A DNA stretch of 64,000 nucleotides from Metellina segmentata (lineage: Eukaryota > Arthropoda > Arachnida > Araneae > Tetragnathidae): positions 91,978,172-92,042,171 of the forward strand of contig OX375874.1 of assembly GCA_947359465.1 (NCBI GenBank). Reading direction: 5' to 3'. Positions within the stretch are counted from its first letter, which is position 1. Each line of letters starts with the position of its first letter. Below, one piece after another: positions 24,292-36,305 of the stretch. The position numbers and the translations under genes were made by a program. The notes under the pieces are model-generated. The model had not been told where the DNA came from. It made no database searches and was given only the letters and a program-made list of their open reading frames with translations.

Positions 24292-27200
24292 ATTGCTTGC
24301 ACGTACGAAGAAGCAAATATAATTTATATTGGAATGAATTATTTTGAATGTGGTCATTATTCATTGCATATAGAAGCAAAAATTGCTTATAATATACAAT
24401 TAAAATTAAGCTTGTATTTTTAGTAAACTTGTTGAAATTCTTCATTTACTTTAAGGTTGTGCCGTAGAATGCCTGAGCTAATAAAATGATTACAAAATTT
24501 ATTTGTAAACCTTCTAAAGTGAATGGTGATTTAAAATGCTCGTTAAAACTGTTAGACCATGACATGTAATCAATTTGGCTATATTTAATTTCTATTCTTA
24601 GTTCCTAAGAATAGTATCAGCCGTCAAATATTCAAGACACAAGAAAAACGGTTTCAATCATCAGCTTTCATAATATGTTGACTTATCTTTCTAAAGAAAA
24701 TTAACAGCTCGATCCATATGGCTTTCCAGCAGTAAATTTGTTATATGCTGTCGCTTCAGGATTACTAAAAACAGACAGTCTTATCTAATTTCCAGATACG
24801 TCAAAATGATCAATGTTGAGGGGCATTTCTTAACTAATTAAAGTGGCGTAAAAGTAAAAGTACCAATTCATTATTTTACGACACTTGAAAGCTGATTTTG
24901 ATTCACTGAGAGACACGCAATCACTAAAACGTAATTACACACTTTCGAGATAAGAGAATGAAAAGCGGTGGTCTTAATATTTTTGTGGTTGAAAGTGGAC
25001 TGCTTTTGGCGTAAGGTTTAATTAATTATCAGAAAATATTTCATTAATTTCATCGCTTATGAAAAATCCACCAATTTTCGAAAACAGTGATGGCGTTAAC
25101 GGAGGAAAAATAACATATGCTCCTCAATTCATAAATCAATTTGTATTGTTAACTAATTTTCATATTCCACTCAGTTATTATGCAAAAGTTTGTGTTTTAA
25201 TACTGTGATAGATATTGGGTGTCAAAAAACAGTTGCAGCGAAGATTTTATCTTAAGATTTATGCCGTAAAATATAATGCAGAATATAATAAAAAGGTTTC
25301 TTGTTGTGTCATTCGTAGGAAAATGTTCTCGCTCATTTTAAATAAATTGTTTTGGAACTTACAAAAATGATTCTTTGCCATTTTTATGAGTTGAACAACT
25401 TTAGCTGATTGCCAATTCTAAGTTGCATATTTAAATCGAAGAACGATTTATTGGAATAAAATCATGTGTGATGAATTTGAAGATGTAAAGAAATCAGCAC
25501 AATATAATATCCGGAGAACTTTTTATTGTTGTAGAATAACTTTTGGAAGGTCATAAATAAATAGTTTGTAAAGTCAGACGTCTTAAGGGAGACGTGCATG
25601 CAGTCATGACTCCATCAGGTGCCTGACTGTATATCAGACGATACGGATCGTTGAATGGTAGAAAAGGAAGCTGTTGAAACACACCTTGTCTCACTATCAA
25701 CCTATTTCCTCTGGTATTTGTCCTTCTGTATAGACTAGAAGCTTCGTGGCGTATATGTGTAGCTTTACTGAACCACAGCTTCACGTCAGTCGGTGCACGT
25801 CTCAGATAACTGACTATTTGTAGTCCAACCTACTTTACAACAGACACACAATGATATACCTTTTAAAGTTGTCTAGATGAGTACAACAATGTTCGAATAC
25901 ATTTTCCAGCGTTTCTTGGTGGCAACGGATGGCAATTCACCGGAAACATCAAAGCAGAACATTCACACCTCGACGTTTATTGGCACTTAAACTTTGCTTG
26001 TCTGGTTCAGAGGATTTTGAATGCAAAATTTCAGGGTTATCGATAAATGTGTTTAGTTGTTTAAAGAAGTAAAGGACGTGAATATTTTACTATTAATATT
26101 TGCATATCTGACGTTGGAGCATGTAAACTCAGAAATTCTTACAAATGCATGTACAAAATCAGACATAGAAATATTGCTAAGAAAATATGCCCAAATATAT
26201 ACAAACATACACTCTGCCACGTACTGCATTCACGTTCCTCCAAAAATGCACACAAACATATCACCAGTATAACTATATTTCTCTGGTCCAGTATTTAAAA
26301 TACAGTATGATACCACCAGTTTGGCTTGTTTAGCAATAGCTATAAGTTCAGAAAATAAGTTCTACATGAATTCTATTTTGATTATACACATGTGAATCTC
26401 AAAAATTGAATTACTATCAATATTAAAAAATATATATATTTTTTAATTCTTGGTTTAACTACTTCAATAAGAAAGAAAAAAAATCATAAAGCCATCAAGA
26501 CGAAATTTTCTGTATATTCAAGAGTCATGAAAGAGAGTTTCAATGTAAGGAAATAATCCATTACAAAACGAATATTATTCTTCTGGTTACCCATATGGAA
26601 AGCATGTTATACATCAAACACACTAATGAGTTGATCTCAAAAGTATATTTTGGGTTTTATACTTCTACTTTTCTTACTTTAAATATAAAGCAACTTATTT
26701 AATATAGTTATTAAATATAAATGGAGGTTTTTCAAATCGTTATCAATCGTATGTCCTTTTAAACAAAATAACTGAAAATACTTTTACTAATAAAAATATA
26801 CCTTTAAGAAAAGAAGATCTCTCCCAACTCCAAAATATTGATATTTTTATTGAAAAATAGTTTACTGTATAGTAGTAAAAGTCAAGGTTTTTGGAAAAAT
26901 CAAATATACGCTTCTGAAAATCTAAAGGAAAGCCTAGTTTCGGCTTAGGAAATCCTCCGAAATTCGCGAAATAAGCTGAAAAAGAAATCATGTAATGTTC
27001 CAGAGTAGCACTGAAAATTGAAGTCTGACATTACTGAAGAACAAACGTAAATTTCACATCCAGATCTGGCCTACATCATTTTTTAAACCAATGATAGGTT
27101 TATTCCGAACTCCATTTCAAGTTCAGTAAATGTCCTACTTTTCGTAGACGGCACTAATATCTTAACAATTTGACAGGGGAGCAGCTGAAAGCATTCGCAC

Positions 27201-28206
27201 ACAGATGTCTGAAAGTTATTTACTCAAATAGAATTTCAAATGGTGTGAAATCTGTAATACAAAAAGCTAATGTTCTTTTGGAATATAGAAGAAGAGCTCA
27301 AATACAGTTGTAGATAAAGGAAGGATTCTAGGAGAAAGGAATTCTAAGTAGATAGTTCCCAACTAAATGTCATTTGTCTTAGATGACATGTGAGCAAAAT
27401 CAAAAACTACGATTCCTGACACGATAATATCACAATATTATCGAAGTAACTTAGAAAAAAAGTCTTGTAAATTGTTTAAATTTGATTTCTGCAAAAATTC
27501 TAAAAAAACATTTTTGACATTTAGGAAATTAATGGTAAATATTCAACTTGCTTAAACTAATACAGTTATTAGTAATCTAAATAACCATAATTCGACATTA
27601 CTTGCATATTTTAAACGATGAATAATAAATTACAACTCATTATTACTTTAAAGATATCATATATGTAGAAAATTTGCATCTGAATAATTAAACTTTGCCG
27701 TAGAAATAACTATAATAAGTATTAATAATATGAAATTCAATTACTTTACAGAATTTATTTGGGAGGAAAGTATGCACTAAAATAAATAATAAAAAGCTAG
27801 GATTTACTTAAATACACTTCGTTTATTAAAGTAATGAATAGACAGAATTTATTTCAAAGTTAATTATGAATTCACTGTATTATTTACAATATTAAAACTT
27901 TGGTTTCTGAAATTTATAATTCTAATTTTGTAGTTTGTATTTTAAAATTTAAAAAAGTAGTAATTCAGAATGTGTTAAGCGCAATTCATTAAAATTAAAT
28001 ATGAAAAATGAACATTGTAGCTATATCGAGAATACAGTATGAATATGAAAATGGAACATGAATATATGGAATAAAATACAAGAAAATCTTCTGAAAAAGG
28101 CTTGGTAATTCATATTTCTTTCCTATGCAACATATCAGCATGTTCAAAAGTCTGAATTAAAAGTTTAAACCAGTTACTTAAAGCACCACATTTGCCTGAA
28201 ACTAGT
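24292..28206. other. No gene recognised
   Basis: Nearly 4 kb of AT-rich DNA. A 77-codon minus-strand frame at 25551-25784 is a little more GC-rich than its surroundings but unrecognised. Confidence 0.5.
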
Positions 28207-28208
28207 AT

Positions 28209-28625
28209 TTAAGTCTTAAGTAAAAAAACAAGTACAACTCGTTGAAATGTGTCGGAGCATATCAAGTTGGAAATACAAATATTCTGACTAGCCATGTCTA
28301 AGAATCGCTTTGACAAAAGAAATACAGTTCTTATAGATAGCTGTTCTAAACCTGCGATATCGTACTGAGACACTTGTTTGATTTCAATCCCAGAGAACGG
28401 AAGTGAAACTCTTTCGAAAAGAGAAAAATACTCTTTTGTGCCTCTCAGAACACGATAACGTCTCTTTCTATAAAACAGATTGATGACATATCTTTCAGGA
28501 TTTCTCACAGGAATAGGTTTGTTTCGAGGACAAGATTGCTTGGGAAATGCAACAGGATTGAAGTCATACACGTTTGACACCAAGCGAGTTATGAAAAATC
28601 TGAGCAGGAATTGAAGTTGGAATTG
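28209..28625 (-). CDS. Unrecognised open reading frame
   Basis: About 140 codons stay open on the minus strand, including VSNVYDFNPVAFPKQSCPRN, RKRRYRVLRGTKEYFSLFER and LLSKRFLDMASQNICISNL. Residue composition is varied and basic, unlike a low-complexity AT-rich frame, and there is no obvious repeat. There is no strong start codon context; GTG/TTG codons rather than ATG lie near 28580, so it may be a partial or exon-like frame. I do not recognise a family, and chance cannot be excluded. Confidence 0.25.
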   Translation of the reverse strand, partial: QFQLQFLLRFFITRLVSNVYDFNPVAFPKQSCPRNKPIPVRNPERYVINLFYRKRRYRVLRGTKEYFSLFERVSLPFSGIEIKQVSQYDIAGLEQLSIRTVFLLSKRFLDMASQNICISNLICSDTFQRVVLVFLLKT

Positions 28626-28872
28626 ATAAAATAAGGATCCATAAAAATTGATAGTTTCTGGAGTGGATTGTACTTTGACTTTTTTACATAGTCTTGATGT
28701 TTACGGTTTTCTATCTGTAGATGCATAGATTGATTTGGGTTGTCGTTTCAAGATTATATTTCACTGCATGAGGTAAATATACGTAATGGCACAAATGTTT
28801 ACGTAGGAAAGAGATGCAGCTGTGCTGTACTTTAATAAATCGCTTTTCTATTAATACTTGGAGGGAATTTCA

Positions 28873-29618
28873 TCTCTTACCATTATAAAAGGAAGTGTTT
28901 GTCTGTGTCTTTGTATACGGTGTGCAGTGTAATGACGAATCTATGGCACTTGCAATAATGAAATTTGGCACACAGGTAGTACTAATTTGCGATTTTTGTG
29001 TTCAGCCCGAATTTTAAAATTTAATCTAGAGCATTTAAAATTAATTTATTATTTTTGTTTAAACATTCGTTCTTCTCTCAGGAATGTGACGTGACCCGTA
29101 CCTCAAAAGAAGAAGCAGGCGGATTTTGCGATTTTCGAGTGCTGACGTCACAAGCGTTTTTCGTCCTAAAGCCTTGGGAACCATGTCAAGTTTTCCGATT
29201 TTAGCGTGTTTTGATTTACGTTGTTGATAAGTATGACTTTCTTACTAGCAATTTCACCTTTATCACGGGCAGATACTATTTGAGGTTTTCTATCTTCGCA
29301 ATCGATAAAGATAGAGTGAAAATTTCAACGGATTTAATATCTGCGGAACTCATTCTTAAAATTATTGTTTAATCTTTTTAATGATTTCAGTATCAGTAAG
29401 ATTTAATGTGTCCAGTCCGAATTTTAAATTTCGATCTAAAATATTTTAAAATTAATTTATTGGCATCACTGCGTTGTCTGTGGTGTAGGTTTGGGAAGCA
29501 AACAAAATGGAAATGCTTTGCAATCGCCAAGGTTGGCGAGAGTTAGCTAACAGAGGTCACACCTGACACCACGAAAAAACTGTCACGGGCTAAGCTGTGC
29601 TGCCCACGCAGTGGCCAG
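28873..29618 (+). mobile_element. Non-autonomous Helitron, copy 2
   Basis: Starts TCTCTTACCATTATAAAAGG after an A and follows copy 1 (minus strand) through ATGACGAATCTATGGCACTT, GAAATTTGGCACACAGGTAG and CCCGAATTTTAAAATTTAAT. It ends at a hairpin with CCACGCAGTGG followed by CCAG, a decayed version of the CTAG end of copy 1. It has one 5' terminus, not two. Confidence 0.7.
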
Positions 29619-29689
29619 CTGCAAATAAACATACAAGTCGGTTTGCGAAAATTGTACGTCTGCTGTCCAATTGTGTGCTTTCGAATATC

Positions 29690-29800
29690 CCATATAGAGT
29701 TACCTTAAAACAAAGTTTATCGCCTTTCGATAACTTTTGGCTTTTAAATAAACAGCGTTGACCCGTTCGTAAGCTTTCTCATATTTCAATTAGGATCTCA
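29690..29800. repeat. Dispersed repeat shared with 7237-7365
   Basis: GTTACCTTAAAACAAAGTTT and following sequence match the stretch at 7262-7350; probably part of a longer relative of the Helitron family. Confidence 0.5.
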
Positions 29801-29875
29801 TTCGTTAAAATTTCTATTGGTGACATGTTGAATTCGTATTCGCTAAACAAACCAAGTGACGTCACGTTTAGAATA

Positions 29876-31169
29876 CAGAGGCTGTTCACACATTTCTTAG
29901 ACAATGTATATTGTATTCACAAAACTAAATTACATAAAATTCTTGTGTTTTAAATGTTCTATTTGATAGCCCTTATTCTGAACTATCTTTCGACACCGTA
30001 ATTTCCAGGATAATAATGCCTTTTGAAGTGTCAGAAGAGGTATTTTATCCCATTCCTCCTGAACAGCTTTCCAGAGTCCTGTAAGGGTTGTGGGACGACG
30101 TTTGGATAATGCAGATTTTAAAAGTCCGAAAGCACAAAAATCCATAGGTGATATATCGGGAGATTTAGTAGGGATATCAGTGAAGGGTATGGCCTTGATA
30201 CCGGTTTTTTGTTACGTTTCTTTTAGGAAATTTATAGTGGATTTTGATGTGTGACTGCTAGCTTTGTCTTGATAGAGTTCCACAGATTGATGGCACTGTG
30301 GGTAAAGCGATGGTATTTCATTCAGAAAAATTGGTGATAAAATATGTTCCTGATAGTATTTGGAGTTAATCTTGACATTTTTTCCACTCTCTTTATTTTT
30401 AACTTGCCATTATATGAAAAACAAGCAAAAATTATGAATCGCTTAGAAAAACCTTCTTTCGATTCTGTGAACTATGAACTTAAATTTTTTTCTCCCCTTT
30501 TATGATAATAAATGGCTCTTTTTTTGCTGCAATCATTTAAATACACCCATGATTCATCTATTGCGACAATTTTTTTCCATTTTTCTTTGGATAAGTGTTT
30601 CTCATATAGAATTCGGCAGCGTGTCCTGCGTTCAGCGATATGCTTTGGAGAAAGACGATGCACATTGCGCTTTTTCGCTTTCTTAAGATTTAAATCAACG
30701 TTTATCATTTTGTTTACAGTGGACACCGAGCATTTTAATGATTTTGCAACTGTCCTTAGACTAGGGAGATTTTCTTTTAACATTAAACAGCGTTCCTTTG
30801 CAATAGTCGATGTCCGTTTCTTCCTTGGATACTTGTTTGGAATTTTTGTCCCACTTGAGGTTCCAATTGACCTTTTTTTCCCTTTCTTGTTGACGATATT
30901 ACCTATCGACGCTTTAGATATCACAAAACCTTGACTCTCACATCGTTTTTGGATAACGGAATAGTACTCTTCGGAAAGAGCATAAATGTAGCCTTCGAAC
31001 CACTGCTTCTTTTAAAGCGCCATTTTGAATAAAAACAAACATCTCAAGCCGCAGACGATAATTTTGACTTTTAAAAAAGCATAGTACAACTGCAATTATT
31101 TCTTTTGCAGCAAACGATTTTTTATTACTGCTAACCAAAATCGTCAAAAAAATGTGCGAACAGCCTCTG
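29876..31169 (-). mobile_element. Full-length but broken IS630/Tc1-type element
   Basis: Terminal inverted repeats CAGAGGCTGTTCACACATTT and CAGAGGCTGTTCGCACATTT, flanked by TA at 29874-29875 and 31170-31171. At 1,294 bp it has the normal size of a complete Tc1/mariner element and encloses a transposase gene on the minus strand. Confidence 0.9.
29930..31147 (-). pseudogene. IS630/Tc1-type transposase, frame-disrupted
   Basis: The best-preserved segment (30472-30924) holds a helix-turn-helix region (LPSLRTVAKSLKCSVSTVNK) and the first catalytic Asp in KIVAIDESWVYL. The C-terminal part (29930-30170) reads SPDISPMDFCAFGLLK, then TLTGLWKAVQEEWDKIP and IVQNKGYQIEH. The last catalytic position therefore appears to be Asp (PMDF), not the Glu of classic Tc1. 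The N-terminal part (30938-31147) and the C-terminal part are in a different frame from the middle, and the stretch between about 30180 and 30470 has stops, so the gene is dead. The relation to the maT/DDxD branches is inferred from motifs only. Confidence 0.8.
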
Positions 31170-31434
31170 TAGTAGGAATACGATCACCATAGAAACCTAC
31201 CACTTCTTATATTTAGCTTGACAAAAAAAAAAATATTTCTCTCATTCTATTATAAAATTTATTTTTTCTTTCAATCTTTTTTAGGTTTATTCGCTATATG
31301 ATTGGTAGATAACGAGTCACGTGGTAGAGAGTCTTGTGGTTCAACAGGCTAATGAATTTGGAGCACATGCAGAGGATAAACACAGTTATATTTTGAATTA
31401 ATTCATGCATAAAATTTGAGATTACGCGCTAGTG

Positions 31435-32206
31435 TAGGGGTTCCCAAACTTATCCAAATCGTGGCACACTTAAGATAATTATAATTTTCTCACGGCACAC
31501 TCGTCATATAATATCAATTTGTTTATTATATACATAATATATATTTCATATCTGTATGACTGTGAAGAATTAGAGAAGTAAGAAGAACATAAACACATAA
31601 TTAATGCAACTCGTTTTTAAAATTCATATGTTAATTGTACTTAATAGGAAAACATAACTATAGGTGAAAGTGTAAATAAAACAAATAAAATTACATTCAA
31701 CATACTCAAGGAGGTATATGTGTGTGTTTAACGCGGCGGGTGAGCCTGCAGCTCACTGCACAATTGTTCGAATCGTGGAATTAAGCTTGATACAGCTACT
31801 CGCATTTATTTTTCGACATTAGTTTTCGAACAATATTTGCTCTTTATAACAGCAACTGCTGAGAATCCAGATTCTCACAGATATGAAGTCGCAAAGGGAA
31901 TGAGAACTCTTATAGCTTTTGCACTTCAAATGGGATACTCATTTTTTTCAGGTATCCAAAATTTCGTCGCGAATGTTACTTAAGGCTGTTGTTGCTCAAT
32001 AGCTCAATTAGATTTCCTGCTTGTGAAGTGAATTCTTGTAGAGCTTCAGCACGGAGTGGTTCTTGGATCCAGGCAAACTTCTTGGTTAAGTCTTCTGCGA
32101 AGACCTTTGCAAACCAGTCAGCTAGTTGTGATAGGTGCTTCGCGACAACCCTCATCTCTCTACGTGGCACCCCAGGTTGACGCGGCACACAGTTTGGGAA
32201 CCCCTG
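31435..32206 (-). mobile_element. hAT element remnant with transposase C-terminus
   Basis: Inverted ends TAGGGGTTCCCAAACTTAT and (reverse complement) CAGGGGTTCCCAAACTGTG, flanked by related 8-mers (CGCTAGTG, CTCTAGAG), as in hAT elements. On the minus strand a 95-codon frame (31976-32263, overrunning the right end) reads VAKHLSQLADWFAKVFAEDL and QEFTSQAGNLIELL, then, in shifted frames, FATSYLCES, ESGFSAVAVIKSKY and MRVAVSSLIPRFEQL. These are hallmarks of the C-terminal dimerisation region of ZBED/SCAND3-like hAT transposases. The catalytic core is deleted. Confidence 0.8.
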
Positions 32207-32607
32207 CTCTAGAGAGTTAGCAATGTATTCAGAAAACCCGGCAAATTCGGTCGCCGTTCCCATAGCAATAGTCGTATATGAAAATATTAAGTACTATTAC
32301 AACAAACAACACGGATTAGCAAAAACATTTAAAATTATGTGATTTCCTCTGAATTTTAACAACATGTTGCGCTAAAATATTTCCTTTTTTTTTATGTGGA
32401 AATGAGATTTTTTGCTCTTGACATTTTAAAAAACATTTTGTTTTTATTTACACTATATTTCCGTGTATGAGCCGATAATTTTTGAAACGATTTCTAAGGC
32501 TAAATTACTGGGGTCAACTTTTATACGGATCCTCTAATTTTGAAAAAAAAGTAGGCAATTTTCCGTTACTCGGGCGCATGCGATAAATATCGGAATGGGA
32601 AGGGAAC
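32207..32607. other. No gene recognised
   Basis: AT-rich spacer. Confidence 0.5.
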
Positions 32608-32645
32608 CTTCAATTGACGTCGTACTAGAGGTCCGGGATCAATCC
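32608..32645 (-). mobile_element. Short SINE tail fragment
   Basis: TTGACGTCGTACTAGAG then GTCCGGGATCAATCC is the 3' end of tail A, cut off next to the hairpin cluster. Confidence 0.5.
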
Positions 32646-32666
32646 AGCAGCGATCCATATGGGGAT

Positions 32667-32749
32667 GGATTGCGAAGCAATCCCATTTCTCCTCATTGCT
32701 GAAAAGTATAGTTCGCGAAGCGAACTAAATATGATTGCCTAGCAATCAT
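32667..32749. repeat. Cluster of three short hairpins
   Basis: Three perfect inverted repeats in 83 bp: GGATTGC-GAA-GCAATCC (32667-32683), AGTTCGC-GAA-GCGAACT (32710-32726) and TGATTGC-CTA-GCAATCA (32732-32748). The first two have the same GCGAAGC tip but different stems; the third has the loop CTA. Similar tips (inverted, GCTTCGC) occur in the Helitron at 9.6-9.8 kb. Confidence 0.9.
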
Positions 32750-33115
32750 CGATGGTTAATGAGCAATAGGATGGAGCCCCGTAGTGCAATAAATTTAAAA
32801 ACTGATAAGTTTGCGCAAAATAAACATCATGTTCCTAAACGGCATCTGAATGGTGAAATATACTTCTTTTTTTTATATTTTAAAATAGCAACGACAGATA
32901 TCGAAAATATGTCTAAGAATTTATTAAAGAATTTTTAGCCGTACTCACACATGTTTATATTCTTTTAAAAGTTGTTATTTATAAGTTTTAGTTAAGTCTA
33001 TATATTGTTTGAATTGGGGAAAAATTTGTATTAGAACATAATATCGGCATTATCACAATGATTTCAGCTGATGTAAGCTTTTTTATGAATTCATTTTTAA
33101 AGCATAAACCTTTTA

Positions 33116-33290
33116 GGCCCCGTTCACACTAGGAGCGTAAAACGCGCGTTTGGCGAGGCTATCAAAGGTCAAAGGCTTCAAGGTCGTAAAGATAGATACG
33201 TGAATTAGAGAAATATATAAACATAATTTAATGGCGGGACCTTGCTAGCCTCGTCATACGCGCATTGAAACGCCTCTTGTGAACGGGGAC
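33116..33290. mobile_element. Short TTA-flanked MITE (175 bp), copy 1
   Basis: Inverted ends GGCCCCGTTCACACTAGG and (reverse complement) GTCCCCGTTCACAAGAGG, with TTA on both sides (33113-33115, 33291-33293). The body (GGCGAGGCTATCAAAGGTCA, ATAAACATAATTTAATGGCG) matches 53513-53686. Confidence 0.85.
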
Positions 33291-33493
33291 TTAATGGTAA
33301 AAATTTATTTTCTTCAACTGAAAAGACTGTATTTAAGGGAAATAAACGTTTATTCAGAATCATTTATTGTTTCAGAGATGCGAAATTCCTTTCAAATTGT
33401 ATTTAAGGTAAAATATAAATTAATTTTTTTACTATAAAGCACTAATGAGATTTAATTATCTCAACAACAACGGGGACTAACGTAACGAATTTT

Positions 33494-33531
<38 letters not shown>

Positions 33532-34867
33532 AATAAAAATTCCATAACAATTAAAGAATTGAACATCTATTTGCACATATCATATTAATTAATAAACTAC
33601 TACTATTTTTATATTCTTAATGTTAAGAGCAATAGATTAAGGGATGTTATTAATTAGACGATAGTATGCAATGTTAATGAACTATAGATGGATCGCTGTT
33701 CAGTGCCATTTTTTGTTAACAAATTACATAATAATGATTATAATGATTAATTTTTAAGATCTCGTAATCGTTTATGAAGTATATAAAGCGATAGTTTTTT
33801 GCTGTTATTTTCAGCAACATATAAAGAATGGGATTTTAATTACGTATAAATCAAAATGCAAACGACAAAATTAATCAATTGATTTGCTTTTAACTAATCT
33901 CACTTTATCAACGGTTATAAGACGATACTCACTAATAATCAATGAAAATTATAAAAAATTGTTCATTTTTTGTCGTGAACACACCGCTTAAAAAGTAATT
34001 TCGCTTTTTTTGAAAACTACTTAATATTTTTTCTCTCAGTTAAGATATATTAATAATACCAAAATAATTTGTACAAGTAATGGAAAAAATAAATAAATAA
34101 AAAAAGGCAAATTAGGTATGTGGAAAATTTTAAGGAAAAATTCATGTTTCATTAAAAACTGTTAATGTCATACACATCGGTTAACAGTTGAGACTGAAGC
34201 TACTTACCAATAACTTGTTTTTTAGCAATTAATTATTTTTCAATCTCTCAAAACAACTCTTACGGCCCTCAAATGACTTATGTCAAAGTGAAGTGGTTTA
34301 AACTACTGCGTAGAGAGAATTTTTCAACTTAAAAAATATCATCTCATGGATTAAATACATTCGGAGTTTTAGTCGTGCTTCTTTCAAATTATTAAATTAA
34401 AGGTAACGTAAAGTAAGATCACATTCCTTTATACCAAAAAAATATATATATTCTTTGCTTGTGGATCAATATCAGTTTCAGAAAAAGCTGTCGATAAATC
34501 TTTGCCCTACTTATTGCTTACAGCTGAATTTTAAAAATTGCTTTTATTTAAAGAAGTGTATTGGTGTAAAGACGACTAGACAGAAATATTGATAAATTAG
34601 TTGAAAGCTTTCCATGAAACAAGAAGTAGTATTTAAAGAAACAACTGTCAGCACTCACATTCAAACTCTAAGAAAGTAGAGTTTCGCTTTCCGTAATGGC
34701 TTCGGAAGACACGCTACATTTTAAAGCTTACCATTACTTTTGAAGCATTAATGGCATCATCGACAACTTGTTGCTCTCTTAAAAGTGCGATACCATTGAA
34801 AAGCTTGTATTATTTAAAATGAATTGATTTGTATTGGTTAAAATGAGGTTGGGGTAAGTAGTCGATT
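33291..34867. other. No gene recognised
   Basis: AT-rich DNA with a short (TA)n run at about 33498-33523. Confidence 0.5.
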
Positions 34868-35165
34868 TTACGTCAGAATGGAGCGGAACACCGGGTTATT
34901 TGTTATGGTTCACAATCCCCAAGGGAAAAGATCAGATAACAACACCTAGTACTTTCGAACCATGGTAAGATGACCAACAGCTGAGCTGGCACCCCACTCC
35001 CCAAACTTCCACACTACGCCAAAGGGAGGACATTCGAGGTCACGACAGATCTAACGGGTACCAACCCCCGCGTACACGACAATCTTTGGTTGCATCGAGT
35101 TTCATATTCGCAATCATCCGGTTGAGTATAATTCGCGACTCTACCAACTGGGTTGTAGTTACCCT
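34868..35165 (-). mobile_element. SINE, tail A with head type A
   Basis: Tail segments ACCATGGTAAGATGACCAAC, CACTCCCCAAACTTCCACAC and GTCACGACAGATCTAAC lead into CCCCCGCGTACACGACAATC and a tRNA-like head at the right end (CAATCATCCGGTTG, CTACCAACTGGGTTG). Confidence 0.75.
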
Positions 35166-35269
35166 CACTAAAATGTGAATATCTAATGATATCAGTCAGA
35201 ATTTACTACATTCAAACCCCGTTATATTCAACTAGTTACCACTGTCCCAGCCTAAGCCATTCAGTGTAT

Positions 35270-35494
35270 TGCTACGTAATTTTGAACCACAGTCAGATAA
35301 CGAGGCAACATCTGAACTAGCACTCCACTCTCCAAACTTCCACACCAACTCAACGTGAGGACTTTCGGCCACGACAGATTTAATGTGCACCAGCCGTTTC
35401 TACACCATACGGTTACAAACATCCATGCCCTGACCGAACCAGGAGCCTTCCGATCTAGATGTTAACACCTTAAACACCATAACGGTTGGTTGAC
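35270..35494 (-). mobile_element. SINE, tail A with head type B
   Basis: The same tail (TACGTAATTTTGAACCACAG, CACTCCACTCTCCAAACTTC, GGCCACGACAGATTTAA) is joined to the other tRNA-like head (ATACGGTTACAAACATCCAT, GACCGAACCAGGAGCCTTCC, GTTAACACCTTAAACACCAT). Confidence 0.75.
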
Positions 35495-35786
35495 CGAACC
35501 TCGTTGTAGTGAACCGCCACCGTTCCCAATAAAAAGTTCCCTATAACCGATGGTTCACCATATCCAATTTTGTTGACACTTAAAAATTCTTAGCATTTGA
35601 TGCTCGTTTTGTTGAAAACAATCATTTGTATATAACACAATTTACTAAAATCTAACTTATTAAATACTTAAATAAATTTTTATCATGTTTTTTAGAAATA
35701 AAGAATTTAGTAGTTTTACTTTTATTTTTACTCCGTATGGAAAAAATTCGTTAGTTAGGATTGGGTACATTTCGATTTTAAGTATA

Positions 35787-36305
35787 CAGTAGAATCCCCG
35801 TTATCCGAGTTAATGTAGACCAAGACTATGTCGGATAATCGAAAAACTCGGTTAAAGCGAAAATTGTAAAAAAATAAATTGTGAAGGTTTGAATGTGTAT
35901 CTTTTAACAAACAAATAACAATTCATACAGATACACCACATGTAATTTATATTGTTACGATAATTAAAGAGTTCTTACTTTAAAAAGTCCTTTTTTTTTG
36001 TTTTACGTTACTTAGGCGTTTTTCTGCAGCAATGTTTCGACATTTTTTTATGGTTAACAGGATTGCTGGTGTCGCTTCTTGTTGTTCTATATATTCAATA
36101 GCACTTTCGATAGCTTTTAATGCGTGATACAATGAAAACTCAAGGGGGTAGTGTTGTTTGATTGCGGTTTCCTGAGTGTTTGTGAGATCAAGTTCAGAAT
36201 AGTTTTCGGTGGTTTTAAAAATGGAAAATGTAGGACAAAAAAAAAATCCTAGAAATATTTGATAGCTCGGTTAAAACGGGAAGTCGGATAATCGGGGTTT
36301 TACTG
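35787..36305 (-). mobile_element. pogo/Tigger-type derivative
   Basis: Ends CAGTAGAATCCCCGTTATCC and CAGTAAAACCCCGATTATCC (reverse complement), flanked by TA at 35785-35786 and 36306-36307, match the typical pogo/Tigger terminus. On the minus strand a remnant frame reads SELDLTNTQETAIKQHYPLE, FSLYHALKAIESAIEYIEQQ and EATPAILLTIKKCRNIA, resembling the C-terminal end of Tigger/jerky-like transposases. The catalytic core is gone. Confidence 0.8.
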
